Of a stretch of DNA of 64,000 nt, positions 17,962 to 27,226 are shown in pieces. The DNA is from Rhizobium sp. Root1220 (GTDB lineage Bacteria > Pseudomonadota > Alphaproteobacteria > Rhizobiales > Rhizobiaceae). The notes below the pieces were generated by a model, which saw nothing but the letters and a program-made list of their open reading frames with translations, did not search any database and was not told the origin of the DNA. Numbering within the stretch: position 1 is the stretch's first letter; the number at the start of each line of letters is the position of its first letter. The translations under genes were made by a program, and so were the position numbers. The stretch is taken from positions 28,338 to 92,337 of the forward strand of contig NZ_LMDG01000009.1 in the NCBI RefSeq assembly GCF_001426265.1, in the 5' to 3' direction.

Positions 17962-18519
17962 TCAGTCCTTTTTCCAATCCTTCAGCACGGCGAAGGCGGA
18001 TGGCTTTTTATCGTTCTCTCCGGTGTCTTCTATGTGACTGCCGAACTCGACGCCGGCTTTGCGAGGATAAGGATCTATGCCAAGCGCCGCGAATTCGGCG
18101 ACAACCTCCCCGACGTCGATTGTGTCACCAGAAAAACTCTCCGGCAGGTCAGGACCATCGGGATCAAGGACCATTTCACCCGTGTCGTTAGCGGGTTTGC
18201 GTGCCAGTTTCGAATTCTCGGGTACAAAGATTTGCTCGAAGCTTTCGTCGATCTCAGACGGAACAGGCCCGAGCGTGACGATGCAGGATTGAACAATCTT
18301 CGCGCTCACCTTGCCCTTGACCCGAATACCATCCCGCTTCCAGCGCGCAATCTCAAGGTCGGCGCTCAGATCGTTCACGGAAACAACGTTCCAGCTCTTC
18401 GCAAGCGCCTCCAGCTCCTTCTTGTCGGCTTCAACGTGCACCTCGACCGGGTTGGCCGAGATATGGCCCACTTTCACGAGATAGGAGAAGGGCACGTCAT
18501 CTCTTGAGTTCTTCATCAT
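17962..18519 (-). CDS. DUF177 (YceD-like) family protein
   Basis: 185 residues. The DUF177 family is known for a role in 23S rRNA accumulation or large-subunit biogenesis. It shows the typical start (PFSYLVKVGHISANPVEVHVEAD) and the C-terminal DPDGPDLPESFSGDTIDVGEVVAEFAALGIDPYPRK block. The ATG at 18519/18516 has a GAGGAG ribosome binding site. It lies directly behind the CBP3 chaperone gene (8 bases) and before plsX (about 100 bases), a conserved alphaproteobacterial order. Confidence 0.88.
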   Translation of the reverse strand: MMKNSRDDVPFSYLVKVGHISANPVEVHVEADKKELEALAKSWNVVSVNDLSADLEIARWKRDGIRVKGKVSAKIVQSCIVTLGPVPSEIDESFEQIFVPENSKLARKPANDTGEMVLDPDGPDLPESFSGDTIDVGEVVAEFAALGIDPYPRKAGVEFGSHIEDTGENDKKPSAFAVLKDWKKD

Positions 18520-18526
18520 CCACTCC

Positions 18527-19060
18527 TCACGCTGCTTTTGGAAGTGTCGCAGATCCGGTCGCAACGATTTCCTCGGACTGGGCCGAAAGATGCGCTTCTG
18601 CCTGAAACATCCAGTCCGCGAGAGCCTTCATGTCGACGGCTTCCGTCGCTTTCGGGTGAATGTTGCGGCCCAGTGCGACAGCCAAGCTTTCGACATCGGT
18701 CGCGTCCATCGCCTTTGAATAGGCTTCCAGGCGACCGTAAAACATCCCGGCAAGCTTCTTCATGCGCTTCGGAATGCTGTTGTCGCCAATGCCGAGCTCA
18801 CGGATCGAATAGTCGATATCCTCAAAAAAGGCATCGACGATTTCCTGCGCGATCTCCTGCCCGCTCGTTGCAGATGTACGTGTGCGGCGAAAGAACAGGA
18901 TCATTACCAGGGACAGCATTTCGAACCGGCCCATGACCGTGTCCGGTACATTCATTCGCTCATAGAATTCCGGCATGCGCGCAGCCGACGTCAGTACCGA
19001 GTACTGACGTTCCACGATTGCCTTATTGTTGTTTTTCTTGCCAAAGAGCCCGAAGATCAT
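18527..19060 (-). CDS. Ubiquinol-cytochrome c chaperone (CBP3 family)
   Basis: Assembly factor for the cytochrome bc1 complex. 177 residues from ATG 19060 (MIFGLFGKKNNNKAIVERQY). The family blocks are the early IVERQYSVLTSAARMPEFYERMNVPDTVMGRFEMLSL, then ILFFRR, QEIAQEIVDAFFEDIDYSIRELGIGD and the PKRMKKLAGMFYGRLEAY helix. The reading frame stays open upstream into the divergent bamE promoter region, but that part is not protein-like. It is divergent from bamE and leads the DUF177-plsX-fabH run. Confidence 0.92.
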   Translation of the reverse strand: MIFGLFGKKNNNKAIVERQYSVLTSAARMPEFYERMNVPDTVMGRFEMLSLVMILFFRRTRTSATSGQEIAQEIVDAFFEDIDYSIRELGIGDNSIPKRMKKLAGMFYGRLEAYSKAMDATDVESLAVALGRNIHPKATEAVDMKALADWMFQAEAHLSAQSEEIVATGSATLPKAA

Positions 19061-19298
19061 TGTTTTTTCCGGAAAGCCCATATTCTTCGCGCCAAGCTGC
19101 GTTGGGCCTTGTTGCATGATTTCGAAAGCTGGTTTACCGAAGCAGGCGCGAATTGCAATGCCGAACGTGGCCACTTTCGGGACAGCGTCTTTACAGGCCT
19201 GCGCGTGGGCGAATGGGGGTTCGACCGTGGAATGGCCACAATGGTTTTGCATCAGCGCTCTTGGGCCGATGGCTGCTATTGATATTTCAAGGGAGTAG

Positions 19299-19835
19299 AT
19301 GTCGTTGAAGAAACGGTATTTCAAGTCTGACAAAAAATTCCTCAGCAATGCCGCCATTGCCATCATGATCGCTTCAGCCGGGCTCTCGGGCTGCCAGACG
19401 GGTACGGTTCTCAACGGTGGATATGTCGCCGACGAGCAGTCATTAAATCTCGTCCCGGAGGGATCGAGCCGCGAGCAGGTTCTCTTGTCTCTCGGCACTC
19501 CGTCCACAACAGCGACGTTCGACACCGAGGTCTTCTATTACATTTCGCAGCGCCGCGAACGCTCCATGGCCTTCCAGAAGCTGAAGGTCGTCGATCAGAG
19601 TGTCCTTGCTATCTATTTCGACAAGGACGGCGTCGTATCGCGTCGCGCGAACTATACGCTCAAGGATGGCCAGGTCTTCGACACCATTACCCGCGTAACG
19701 CCGACGGGCGGCAAGGATCTCACCTTCCTTCAGCAGCTCCTGTCCGGCGGCAGTGCGGCGAACGCGGCCAAGGGCCTCTTCGGCGGCGGCGCAACGCAGC
19801 CGGCCTCGCCACAGAATCCGGCCAGCTTGCGCTAA
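19299..19835 (+). CDS. bamE: Outer membrane protein assembly factor BamE (SmpA/OmlA)
   Basis: Lipoprotein of the BAM complex that inserts beta-barrel proteins. 178 residues: basic N-terminus, hydrophobic core, lipobox LSGC (Cys32), then the BamE fold with LNLVPEGSSREQVLLSLGTPSTTATFDTEVFYYIS and KLKVVDQSVLAIYFDKDGVV. The C-terminal extension (Gly/Ala/Pro-rich, about residues 140-178) is longer than in E. coli (113 residues) and is usual in rhizobia. Start ATG 19299 has an AGGGAG ribosome binding site. Confidence 0.94.
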   Translation: MSLKKRYFKSDKKFLSNAAIAIMIASAGLSGCQTGTVLNGGYVADEQSLNLVPEGSSREQVLLSLGTPSTTATFDTEVFYYISQRRERSMAFQKLKVVDQSVLAIYFDKDGVVSRRANYTLKDGQVFDTITRVTPTGGKDLTFLQQLLSGGSAANAAKGLFGGGATQPASPQNPASLR

Positions 19836-19863
19836 TACCGGGACAACACATCTCAAACAAAAA

Positions 19864-19885
19864 CCCGCCGGATCGCTCCGGCGGG
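19864..19885. terminator. Bidirectional intrinsic terminator between bamE and hppA
   Basis: CCCGCCGG and CCGGCGGG form a strong stem with a short loop. On the plus strand it is followed by CTCTTTATT, on the minus strand by TTTTTG. It sits between the convergent ends of bamE and hppA and can serve both. Confidence 0.8.
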
Positions 19886-19910
19886 CTCTTTATTGGGCGC
19901 TCGTGCGTGA

Positions 19911-22046
19911 TCAGGCCAGGACGGCGAGAAGCAGCAGCGCGACGATGTTGGTGATCTTGATTGCAGGGTTGACGGCAGGACCTGCCGTATCCTTGTAGGG
20001 GTCACCGACGGTGTCGCCGGTCACCGATGCCTTGTGAGCGTCGGAGCCTTTCAGGTGTCTAACACCATCCTTGTCAACGAAACCGTCTTCAAACGACTTC
20101 TTGGCATTGTCCCAAGCTCCGCCGCCTGAGGTCATCGAGATCGCAACGAACAGGCCGTTGATGATCACGCCGAGCAGCGATGCGCCGAGTGCCGCAAATG
20201 CGGATGCCTTGGAGCCGGAGATGACCAAAACGCCGAAGTAGACCACGATCGGCGCCAGCACCGGCAACAGCGACGGCAGGATCATTTCGCGGATCGCAGC
20301 CTTCGTGAGCAGGTCGACAGCCCGACCGTAGTCCGGCTTTTCCGTGCCCTGCATGATACCCGGCTTTTCCTTGAACTGCCTGCGCACCTCCTCGACAATC
20401 GCGCCGGCGGCGCGACCGACGGCGGTCATCGCGATGCCGCCGAAGAGGTACGGAATCAGCCCACCGAACAGAAGACCGGCCACGACGTAGGGATTTGAAA
20501 GGTCAAACGAGATTTGCCCCACATCTGCGAAGTATGGGTACTTGTCACCGTTTGCCGCAAAGTATTTGAGGTCGTTCGAATAGGCAGCGAACAGGACCAG
20601 TGCACCGAGGCCTGCGGAACCGATAGCATAGCCTTTCGTCACCGCCTTCGTCGTATTGCCGACAGCGTCGAGCGCATCCGTCGACTTACGAACCTCCGGC
20701 GGCAGATGCGACATCTCGGCGATACCGCCGGCGTTGTCGGTCACCGGGCCGAAAGCGTCCAGTGCGACGATCATGCCGGCAATGCCGAGCATCGCGGTAA
20801 CGGCAATGCCGGTACCAAAGAGACCGCCGAGCTGATAGGTCGCCAGAATCCCGCCAACGATGACGATAGCCGGAAGCGCGGTCGATTCGAGTGACACCGC
20901 CAGCCCCTGAATGACATTGGTGCCGTGGCCGGTTACCGATGCCTGCGCAATGGAATTGACCGGGCGCTTGTTCGTCCCCGTATAGTATTCTGTGATCACA
21001 ACGATCAGTGCGGTGACGATGAGACCGACCAGACCGCAAAGGAACAGGCGGGTGCCAGTGACATCAGCGCCGTCGACAATGCCGATGGAGCCCCAGCCAA
21101 TGGTCAGCGACGTCGCTGCGCCGAGGCCGATGATCGACAACAGGCCCGTCACGATCAGGCCCTTGTAGAGAGCACCCATGATCGAGCCATTGCTGCCCAA
21201 TTTGACGAAGAACGTGCCGATGATCGAGGTGATGATGCAGGCGCCGCAGATCGCAAGCGGATAGATCATCGCGGACTGCAGGATCGGGGCTCCCGCGAAG
21301 AAGATCGCGGCCAGAACCATCGTGGCGACGACGGAAACGGCATAGGTTTCGAAGAGGTCGGCAGCCATACCGGCGCAATCGCCAACGTTATCGCCGACAT
21401 TGTCCGCGATCGTCGCCGGGTTGCGCGGATCATCCTCCGGAATGCCTGCCTCGACTTTACCGACGAGGTCGCCGCCGACGTCAGCACCCTTGGTGAAGAT
21501 ACCGCCACCGAGACGGGCGAAGATCGAGATCAACGACGCGCCGAAACCGAGCGATACGAGGGAATCGATAACTTCGCGCGAACCGGCCTCGTGACCGAGG
21601 ATGGCGGTCAGTACGTAATAGTAGATGGAGACCCCGAGCAAAGCGAGACCGGCCACCAGAAGCCCGGTGATGGCACCCGACTTGAAAGCAATTTCAAGTC
21701 CTGCGGCAAGGCTGTGAGACGCTGCCTGAGCCGTGCGCACGTTGGCACGGACCGAGACGTGCATGCCGATGAATCCGGCGGCCCCCGAAAGGACGGCGCC
21801 GATCAGGAAGCCGATTGCAGCTGTGCCGGAGAGAAGCAGCCAGGCTGCGATGAAGACAACGATACCAACGATGGCAATGGTTTTGTACTGGCGCAACAGG
21901 TATGCCTGCGCGCCTTCGCGGATATAGCCCGCGATCTCCTGCATGCGGCTATTGCCCTGATCAGCGGCCAGCACCGACCGGGTTGCCCAGATGGCATAAA
22001 CCACCGAGAGCAGACCGCATGCTATTACGCATAAAAGAATGGTCAT
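19911..22046 (-). CDS. hppA: Membrane H+-translocating pyrophosphatase
   Basis: Couples hydrolysis of pyrophosphate to proton transport across the inner membrane. 711 residues with about 16 helices. The PPi site is intact: [26 protein letters not shown] plus [20 protein letters not shown], and a second acidic block [12 protein letters not shown] and [16 protein letters not shown] near the C-terminus. The sequence [10 protein letters not shown] carries Lys where K+-dependent enzymes have Ala, so a K+-independent proton pump is expected (known for the family). ATG 22046 has a GGAGGAAA ribosome binding site directly after a terminator-like hairpin. Confidence 0.95.
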   Translation of the reverse strand: MTILLCVIACGLLSVVYAIWATRSVLAADQGNSRMQEIAGYIREGAQAYLLRQYKTIAIVGIVVFIAAWLLLSGTAAIGFLIGAVLSGAAGFIGMHVSVRANVRTAQAASHSLAAGLEIAFKSGAITGLLVAGLALLGVSIYYYVLTAILGHEAGSREVIDSLVSLGFGASLISIFARLGGGIFTKGADVGGDLVGKVEAGIPEDDPRNPATIADNVGDNVGDCAGMAADLFETYAVSVVATMVLAAIFFAGAPILQSAMIYPLAICGACIITSIIGTFFVKLGSNGSIMGALYKGLIVTGLLSIIGLGAATSLTIGWGSIGIVDGADVTGTRLFLCGLVGLIVTALIVVITEYYTGTNKRPVNSIAQASVTGHGTNVIQGLAVSLESTALPAIVIVGGILATYQLGGLFGTGIAVTAMLGIAGMIVALDAFGPVTDNAGGIAEMSHLPPEVRKSTDALDAVGNTTKAVTKGYAIGSAGLGALVLFAAYSNDLKYFAANGDKYPYFADVGQISFDLSNPYVVAGLLFGGLIPYLFGGIAMTAVGRAAGAIVEEVRRQFKEKPGIMQGTEKPDYGRAVDLLTKAAIREMILPSLLPVLAPIVVYFGVLVISGSKASAFAALGASLLGVIINGLFVAISMTSGGGAWDNAKKSFEDGFVDKDGVRHLKGSDAHKASVTGDTVGDPYKDTAGPAVNPAIKITNIVALLLLAVLA

Positions 22047-22066
22047 TTCGCTCTTTCCTCCAAAAA

Positions 22067-22092
22067 AGCCGGAGCTCACTCCCTCTCCGGCT
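22067..22092 (-). terminator. Terminator-like hairpin in the hppA leader
   Basis: On the minus strand AGCCGGAG, a 10-base loop and CTCCGGCT are followed at once by TTTTTT and then the GGAGGAAA ribosome binding site of hppA, whose ATG is 20 bases from the hairpin. By form it is an intrinsic terminator for the ribH-nusB transcript. Because a candidate promoter (CTTGAC) lies upstream within the nusB-hppA gap, it could equally be an attenuator in the hppA leader. Confidence 0.65.
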
Positions 22093-22260
22093 GCGAACAC
22101 GCCGACTCGATTTCCTCCCACAGAAATGCTGCAACGCGGGGTGGAGATTGCTTTGAGGAAAACGGCGCGTCAAGCCCGCAAAGGCTGAAAACCCTTGCGG
22201 AGCAACGGGAAAGACGGAATTGCTATTGTAGAGGTCGGGTCAACTGACCAAGCGCAAGGC

Positions 22261-22743
22261 TTACTTCTTGGCTTCGCCTCGAACCTGCTTTGCAATGCGG
22301 TCAAGAACCGCATTGACGAGCTTCGGCTCATCGTCGCTGAAGAAGGCCTGCGCAATCTCGACATACTCTGTGACGATGACCGCGACGGGGACGTCCTTGC
22401 GTTCGATGAGTTCGAAGACACCCGCGCGCAGGATAGCACGCACGGTGCTGTCGAGGCGCGACAGCGCCCAATCGTCCTGCAGGGCAGACGCGATCAACGG
22501 ATCAAGACGAAGCTGCTCGCGCACCACACCCGAAACGATCGACCGGAACCAGGAGGCGTCCGCCTTTAGGTAGGTCTCGCCGTCGATCTCCTGGCCGAGC
22601 CGATGTGCTTCGTATTCGGCGACAATCTCGAGAACACCAGTGCCGCCGATATCCATCTGATAGAGCGCCTGAACGGCAGCAAGGCGCGCAGCACCCCGCT
22701 GGTTCGCAGTCTTGACCGGACGCTCCGAGTTTTCGTTGGTCAT
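22261..22743 (-). CDS. nusB: Transcription antitermination factor NusB
   Basis: Part of the rRNA antitermination complex with NusE/S10; binds boxA RNA. 160 residues, all helical: [18 protein letters not shown], the central [40 protein letters not shown] and the final [28 protein letters not shown], the diagnostic NusB block. Starts 3 bases after ribH, so it is in the same operon, the common ribH-nusB pairing. Confidence 0.96.
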   Translation of the reverse strand: MTNENSERPVKTANQRGAARLAAVQALYQMDIGGTGVLEIVAEYEAHRLGQEIDGETYLKADASWFRSIVSGVVREQLRLDPLIASALQDDWALSRLDSTVRAILRAGVFELIERKDVPVAVIVTEYVEIAQAFFSDDEPKLVNAVLDRIAKQVRGEAKK

Positions 22744-22746
22744 TCG

Positions 22747-23202
22747 CTATGCACCCAATTTCTTCTTCAGCTCAATCATCGTGAGAGCTGCACGGGCAGC
22801 AAACCCGCCCTTGTCTTTGTCAGAGCGGCGAACGCGCGCCCAAGCCTGCTCGTCATTTTCGACTGTCAGGATACCATTGCCTATGGCAAGGGACTCGCTG
22901 ACAGCGAGATCCATCAATGCACGCGAGGATTCATTTGATACGATATCGAAGTGGTAAGTCTCGCCGCGAATGACCATGCCAAGCGCTACATAGCCATCGT
23001 AGTTCGTGCCTTCATTATCCGCTCCGTCGAGCGCCATGGCAATTGCCGCCGGAATCTCGAGTGCGCCGGGCACTGTCACGACGTCGTAAGTCGCTCCACC
23101 GTCCTTCAAGGCAAAGGTCGCCCCCTCGAGAAGGGCATCAGCCATGTCGTCATAGAAGCGAGCTTCGACGATCAAAATATGGGGAGCGGTTTCTCGCGCC
23201 AT
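22747..23202 (-). CDS. ribH: 6,7-dimethyl-8-ribityllumazine synthase
   Basis: Penultimate step of riboflavin synthesis. 151 residues with [62 protein letters not shown] and [16 protein letters not shown], including the catalytic-site His in GETYHF. First gene of ribH-nusB. No FMN riboswitch is recognisable in the 331 bases upstream. The partner genes ribD and ribE lie 1.8 kb away, separated by three genes on the other strand. Confidence 0.96.
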   Translation of the reverse strand: MARETAPHILIVEARFYDDMADALLEGATFALKDGGATYDVVTVPGALEIPAAIAMALDGADNEGTNYDGYVALGMVIRGETYHFDIVSNESSRALMDLAVSESLAIGNGILTVENDEQAWARVRRSDKDKGGFAARAALTMIELKKKLGA

Positions 23203-23533
23203 GCTTCACCTTCAATTCTAGAGGACCTAGCCGTTCGGCAGGTCGCGGTCAAAACACGCCTTCAATCGAATGGCAAGCAAATTCCGATCATGGCTCAAAT
23301 GCAAAATCGCAAATCACCGCAACGGAATAGCCGCCGTACTTTGCCGGCAATTTGGAGACAACCGTGCAACGCCTCGAAAGTGGCGAACAGAAGGCGCCGA
23401 GACTAAACAATTTGTAATTAAAGTTCAGCTGTTTACCTATTGATTGACTGCGTTTGAGACGCCAACTCCAATCGGTAACGCCGACGATCCCTGCCAGACA
23501 GGCGACCGTCCCCAGCAGATGAAAGGATACCCC
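23203..23533. other. Intergenic region between ribH and a small secreted protein gene
   Basis: 331 bases with no gene I can support. It must carry the divergent promoters of ribH and of the gene at 23534. I looked for an FMN riboswitch and for sigma-70 or EcfG promoter pairs and saw none that is convincing. A purine-rich GAAAGGA near 23521 is the ribosome binding site of the next gene. Confidence 0.5.
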
Positions 23534-23881
23534 ATGAATCGCGTTGCCGCTATCGCTTCCGCGGTTTCCGTTCTTGCTTTCCCCGACGGCAGCCACGCAG
23601 AAGCCTCGGGGATGAACGCCCGCAATATCGAACATACACTTCGCACCTTCGATGGCACCGACTTCGATGTCCGGCGTATCTCCCATCACGCCGATCAGCA
23701 CGGCGTGGGTATGTCGCCGCACTTCAAAGGCCGCAGTGTCGAAGAGGTTTACAGAATCCAGGTCGCTATTGCTGCCAACCGGCCACTCGCCCGCCGGCTT
23801 CGGGAGCGCGGCGTGAGTGTAAGAACCATCTTCAATGCCGACCAATCCGGGGATGGAAGCATCACCCTGTATTATCTTTAG
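23534..23881 (+). CDS. Small secreted protein of unknown function, 115 residues
   Basis: Starts MNRVAAIASAVSVLAFPDGSHAEA: a probable signal peptide cleaved after SHA or AEA. The mature part is about 90 residues and has two blocks, NIEHTLRTFDGTDFDVRRISHHADQHGVGM and RSVEEVYRIQVAIAANRPLARRLRERGVSVRTIF, and ends in SITLYYL. No family is recognised. Probably periplasmic. It is the first of three plus-strand genes lying between ribH and ribE. Confidence 0.65.
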   Translation: MNRVAAIASAVSVLAFPDGSHAEASGMNARNIEHTLRTFDGTDFDVRRISHHADQHGVGMSPHFKGRSVEEVYRIQVAIAANRPLARRLRERGVSVRTIFNADQSGDGSITLYYL

Positions 23882-23980
23882 GCGAAGGGGCGGCAGCAAA
23901 ACTGCCGCCCAGAGAACGAGAATCCGCAGTTGTATTTTTCATGGGAATGATGCCTCTTCTGGGAAAACAGGAGGCACGGA

Positions 23981-24484
23981 ATGACCAAAACTGCAAAGCC
24001 CGTCGTCAATGTGGCCGATCTGGAACTCGAATACTGGAAGCAGGGTGAGTTGTACGAGAGCGCGGACACCTCGTTCGGGGCTCTTCTCGGTCTTGCCGGT
24101 CTAGGCATCAGTTACAATGAAGTGCCGCCGGGGAAAGCGAGCTGCCCGTTTCACAATCACCACGTCGAGGATGAAGCATTCTTCATAATCGACGGTAGCG
24201 GCGAATACCGCTTAGGTCCCGAGCGTTTCGCGATCAGCAAGGGCGACATGCTGGGTGCGCCCGCCGGCGGCCAAGAAACCGCGCACCAGATCATCAACAC
24301 CGGATCGACACCGCTGGTCTATCTCGGCCTCTCAACCATGGCGAAAACCGAGATCGTCGAGTATCCCGATTCTGGAAAGTTCCTCGCCAAGACCACCCAC
24401 GTAGGGGAACAGCCTCATCGGTTTCGCTTCATGGCGAGGGAAAACGAAAGCCTGGACTACTGGGACGGCGAGCCGAAGGCATGA
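23981..24484 (+). CDS. Cupin-domain protein
   Basis: 167 residues with a single cupin fold. Cupin motif 1 reads CPFHNHHVEDEAFFIIDGSGEY, with metal ligand candidates His-x-His and Glu; motif 2 is GDMLGAPAGGQETAHQIINTG with the last His ligand. A strong AGGAGG ribosome binding site precedes the ATG. Such small metal-cupins include dioxygenases, isomerases and storage-like proteins, and the sequence does not decide between them. The GNAT gene follows after 24 bases and may be co-transcribed. Confidence 0.82.
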   Translation: MTKTAKPVVNVADLELEYWKQGELYESADTSFGALLGLAGLGISYNEVPPGKASCPFHNHHVEDEAFFIIDGSGEYRLGPERFAISKGDMLGAPAGGQETAHQIINTGSTPLVYLGLSTMAKTEIVEYPDSGKFLAKTTHVGEQPHRFRFMARENESLDYWDGEPKA

Positions 24485-24508
24485 CACGCCTTGCCGAGAT
24501 CCATTGAC

Positions 24509-25045
24509 ATGGCGACTATTCCCACAATTGAAACCGACCGATTGATACTGCGCCCGCATAGGCTTGATGACTTCGAAGAGTATCAGACGATGTGGAGCGA
24601 CGATGCTGTCGTGCGCTTCATCAGCGGTGTTCCGTCTACGCGCGAACAGTCCTGGGCCCGCTTGTTGCGCGCTGCCGGGATGTGGCACCATCTGGGCTTC
24701 GGCTTTCTCGCAATCGAGGAGAAGGTCAGTGGTCGCTTCATCGGCGAAGCGGGATTTCTCGAGATGAAGCGCGATATGCGCCCTCTCAGTACCGAAGGCA
24801 CATTGGAAACGGGCTGGGCTCTCGTTCCGGAGGCTCAGGGCAAGGGTTATGCACTGGAAGCGCTGCAGGCACTGATCTGCTGGGCGGACACGCGTTTTCC
24901 GTCGAAGCCAATGACGTGCATTATCGATCCTTCGAATGCAGCATCACTCCGCCTTGCCCATAAGCTCGGCTTTGGGGAAGCCAGGCGCACCCACTACAAT
25001 GGAGAGGTCATTATGCTTTCGCGGCCGGGAATTCTGCCAACCTAG
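24509..25045 (+). CDS. GNAT N-acetyltransferase (RimJ/RimL-like)
   Basis: 178 residues from ATG 24509 (MATIPTIETDRLILRPHRLDD), a classic RimJ/RimL-type opening. The acetyl-CoA site is seen as VPEAQGKGYALEALQAL (Q/RxxGxG/A), followed by a C-terminal NAASLRLAHKLGFGEARR. The acceptor, protein N-terminus or small molecule, is unknown. Its 3' end overlaps the end of the convergent ribE by 35 bases. Confidence 0.88.
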   Translation: MATIPTIETDRLILRPHRLDDFEEYQTMWSDDAVVRFISGVPSTREQSWARLLRAAGMWHHLGFGFLAIEEKVSGRFIGEAGFLEMKRDMRPLSTEGTLETGWALVPEAQGKGYALEALQALICWADTRFPSKPMTCIIDPSNAASLRLAHKLGFGEARRTHYNGEVIMLSRPGILPT

Positions 25046-25628
25046 CGGCATACCGCGCCATGGTATCAACTTCGAAGTTGACGAGGTCGCCCGCCTTGCG
25101 CTCGCCCCAAGTCGTCACCTCGAGCGTGTGGCGAATGATAAGCACGTCGAAGTCGGTGCCATCGACCGCATTTACCGTCAGCGATGTGCCATCCAAGGCA
25201 ATCGATCCCTTGGGCGCGACGAACTTTGCAAGGTGTTCCGGTGCCCGCAGGCGGAAGCGTGTAGCGTCGCCCTCCTCCGTAACGGCGAGGATTTCGGCTT
25301 TTCCATCGACGTGGCCGGAGACAATGTGACCGCCAAGTTCGTCGCCGATCTTCAGCGATCGCTCAAGATTGATCTGGCTACCCCGCTCCCACGTGCCGAT
25401 GGTGGTCAGGCGCAGCGCCTCTTCCCAGGCCTCGACTTCAAACCAGCGGCCGTTGCTGCCTTGGCTCGGCAGGCCGGTCACTGTCAGGCAGATACCGGAA
25501 TGAGAGATCGATGCGCCCATGTCTATTGTCGTGGGGTCATAGGCCGTCGCGACGCGCAACTTGATGCCCTCTTTCAACGGCGAGACGGACTCGACCGTGC
25601 CAACGTCGGTAACAATTCCGGTAAACAT
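25011..25628 (-). CDS. ribE: Riboflavin synthase, alpha subunit
   Basis: Dismutates two lumazine molecules to riboflavin. 205 residues in two repeated lumazine-binding barrels: MFTGIVTDVGTVESV ... SHSGICLTV (first) and GGHIVSGHVDGKAEI ... LDGTSLTVNAVDG (second). ATG 25628 overlaps the ribD stop by one base (TGATG), which indicates translational coupling. Last gene of glyA-nrdR-ribD-ribE. Confidence 0.96.
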   Translation of the reverse strand: MFTGIVTDVGTVESVSPLKEGIKLRVATAYDPTTIDMGASISHSGICLTVTGLPSQGSNGRWFEVEAWEEALRLTTIGTWERGSQINLERSLKIGDELGGHIVSGHVDGKAEILAVTEEGDATRFRLRAPEHLAKFVAPKGSIALDGTSLTVNAVDGTDFDVLIIRHTLEVTTWGERKAGDLVNFEVDTMARYAARLAEFPAAKA

Positions 25629-26737
25629 CAAACTTCTCTTTCGTATTCGTCCAGACGATCATCGCCAAAATTGAATGTGGCGACATGGGCAAAGCCGACT
25701 GGCATATCGGTCTTCGAAACGGGCGATTCAATACCGCCCTCTCCTATTGTGGCTGGCCCCTGATAGAGCAGGATGCGGTCCACGTAGCCTGAATCCAGGA
25801 ATAGTTTCGCCGTGTTGGCTCCGCCTTCGATGACGAGTGAGGAAACGCCCCGCGAGGCGAGAGCCGAAAGAAGTTCGTCGGGGCGATAGGGATTGCATTG
25901 GACGACTTCGGCACCGGCTGCATCGAGCGCCGCGCGCCTCGCGAGGAAAGCCACATCATCACTATCGCCAAAGCCAGGCGGTTCAGCCGCGACAACAACC
26001 AGTGGAACATCCTTGGCCGTCCTGACCAGCTTGCTTTGCAACGGCAGGGAAAGACGCTCGTCAAGCACAATGCGCAGCGGTGACCGCTCTTCAAGACCGT
26101 GTGTGCGGACGGTCAGTAGTGGATCATCCGCTATCGCCGTGCCGATACCAACAAGGATCGCGTCGGATTCGGCGCGGAGTTTCTGGACGTCAGCGCGAGC
26201 GGCGGCGCCAGTGATGGCAACCTGCCCTTCGCCCTGCCTCCCGATCATGCCGTCAGCAGAAACGGCAAGTTTGAGAGTCACATACGGCCGTTTCCTTGTC
26301 TGTCGCATGAGGTATCCGGCGAGCGAACGCTTCCCCTCTTCTTCCAGAACTCCAGTATCGACCTCGATCCCGGCATCGCGCAGCATGGCGATACCTCTGC
26401 CAGAGACACGCGGATCCGGATCGGTCACGCTGACGACGACGCGACCGATGCCAGAGGCAATCAAGGCCTCTGAACAGGGTGGTGTTTTGCCATAATGCGA
26501 ACACGGCTCGAGGGTGACATAGGCGGTTGCGCCACGGGCTAGCTCGCCGGCCGCGGCAAGCGCCTGCGGCTCGGCGTGCGGACGACCGCCAATGGCTGTG
26601 GTGCCCTCTCCGACAATCTTTCCGTCGCGGACGATGACACAGCCGACAGAGGGATTGATGGATGTCTGGCCGAGATGCAGGAGACCGAGGCGGATCGCCT
26701 CCTGCATGAAATGCGCGTCGTCGGGCGAAGCGCTCAT
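25628..26737 (-). CDS. ribD: Bifunctional riboflavin deaminase-reductase RibD
   Basis: Early steps of riboflavin synthesis: deamination of the pyrimidine and reduction of the ribosyl side chain. 369 residues. The N-terminal deaminase has the zinc site HAE in GGRPHAEPQAL and PCSHYGKTPPC; the C-terminal reductase begins around residue 150 (RPYVTLKLAVSADGMIG) with AILVGIGTAIADDPLLTVR and SSLVIEGGANTAKLFL. Starts 3 bases after nrdR. Confidence 0.96.
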   Translation of the reverse strand: MSASPDDAHFMQEAIRLGLLHLGQTSINPSVGCVIVRDGKIVGEGTTAIGGRPHAEPQALAAAGELARGATAYVTLEPCSHYGKTPPCSEALIASGIGRVVVSVTDPDPRVSGRGIAMLRDAGIEVDTGVLEEEGKRSLAGYLMRQTRKRPYVTLKLAVSADGMIGRQGEGQVAITGAAARADVQKLRAESDAILVGIGTAIADDPLLTVRTHGLEERSPLRIVLDERLSLPLQSKLVRTAKDVPLVVVAAEPPGFGDSDDVAFLARRAALDAAGAEVVQCNPYRPDELLSALASRGVSSLVIEGGANTAKLFLDSGYVDRILLYQGPATIGEGGIESPVSKTDMPVGFAHVATFNFGDDRLDEYEREV

Positions 26738-26740
26738 CGG

Positions 26741-27217
26741 TCAGGTATCCAGCGGATCGCGCGCGATCTTGGCGTTGATTTCCGAGATGACATTCTCGAA
26801 GTCCTCGGCATGAGAGAAATCACGATAGACCGATGCATAGCGGACGAAGCCGACATCATCGAGGCTCTTCAACGATTCCAGCACCTGAAGGCCGATCTGC
26901 TCGGAACTGATCTCGACCTCGCCCGAGCTTTCAAGGCGGCGGACGATGCCGGAGACGGCACGTTCAATGCGGTCGCGGTCAACCGGACGCTTGCGCAGGG
27001 CGATCTCGAAAGAGCGCACCAGCTTGTCGCGGTCGAACGGCACCTTTCGGCCGGTCTTCTTGACGACCATCAACTCGCGCAGTTGCACTCGCTCGAACGT
27101 CGTGAAGCGGCCACCACAGTCGGGACAGATACGCCTGCGGCGGATGGACGTGTTGTCCTCCGCCGGGCGTGAATCCTTGACCTGTGTGTCTTCCGATCCG
27201 CAGAATGGGCAGCGCAT
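26741..27217 (-). CDS. nrdR: Transcriptional repressor NrdR
   Basis: ATP/dATP-sensing repressor of ribonucleotide reductase genes. 158 residues: N-terminal zinc ribbon ([18 protein letters not shown] ... [18 protein letters not shown]) followed by an ATP-cone domain ([29 protein letters not shown]). All four cysteines are present. Located 9 bases after glyA and 3 before ribD, its usual place in alphaproteobacteria. Confidence 0.97.
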   Translation of the reverse strand: MRCPFCGSEDTQVKDSRPAEDNTSIRRRRICPDCGGRFTTFERVQLRELMVVKKTGRKVPFDRDKLVRSFEIALRKRPVDRDRIERAVSGIVRRLESSGEVEISSEQIGLQVLESLKSLDDVGFVRYASVYRDFSHAEDFENVISEINAKIARDPLDT

Positions 27218-27226
27218 CCGCTATCC

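Noticed and set aside
22747..23533. FMN riboswitch in the ribH leader
   Set aside because: I searched the 331-base leader for the conserved RFN-type blocks and did not see them.
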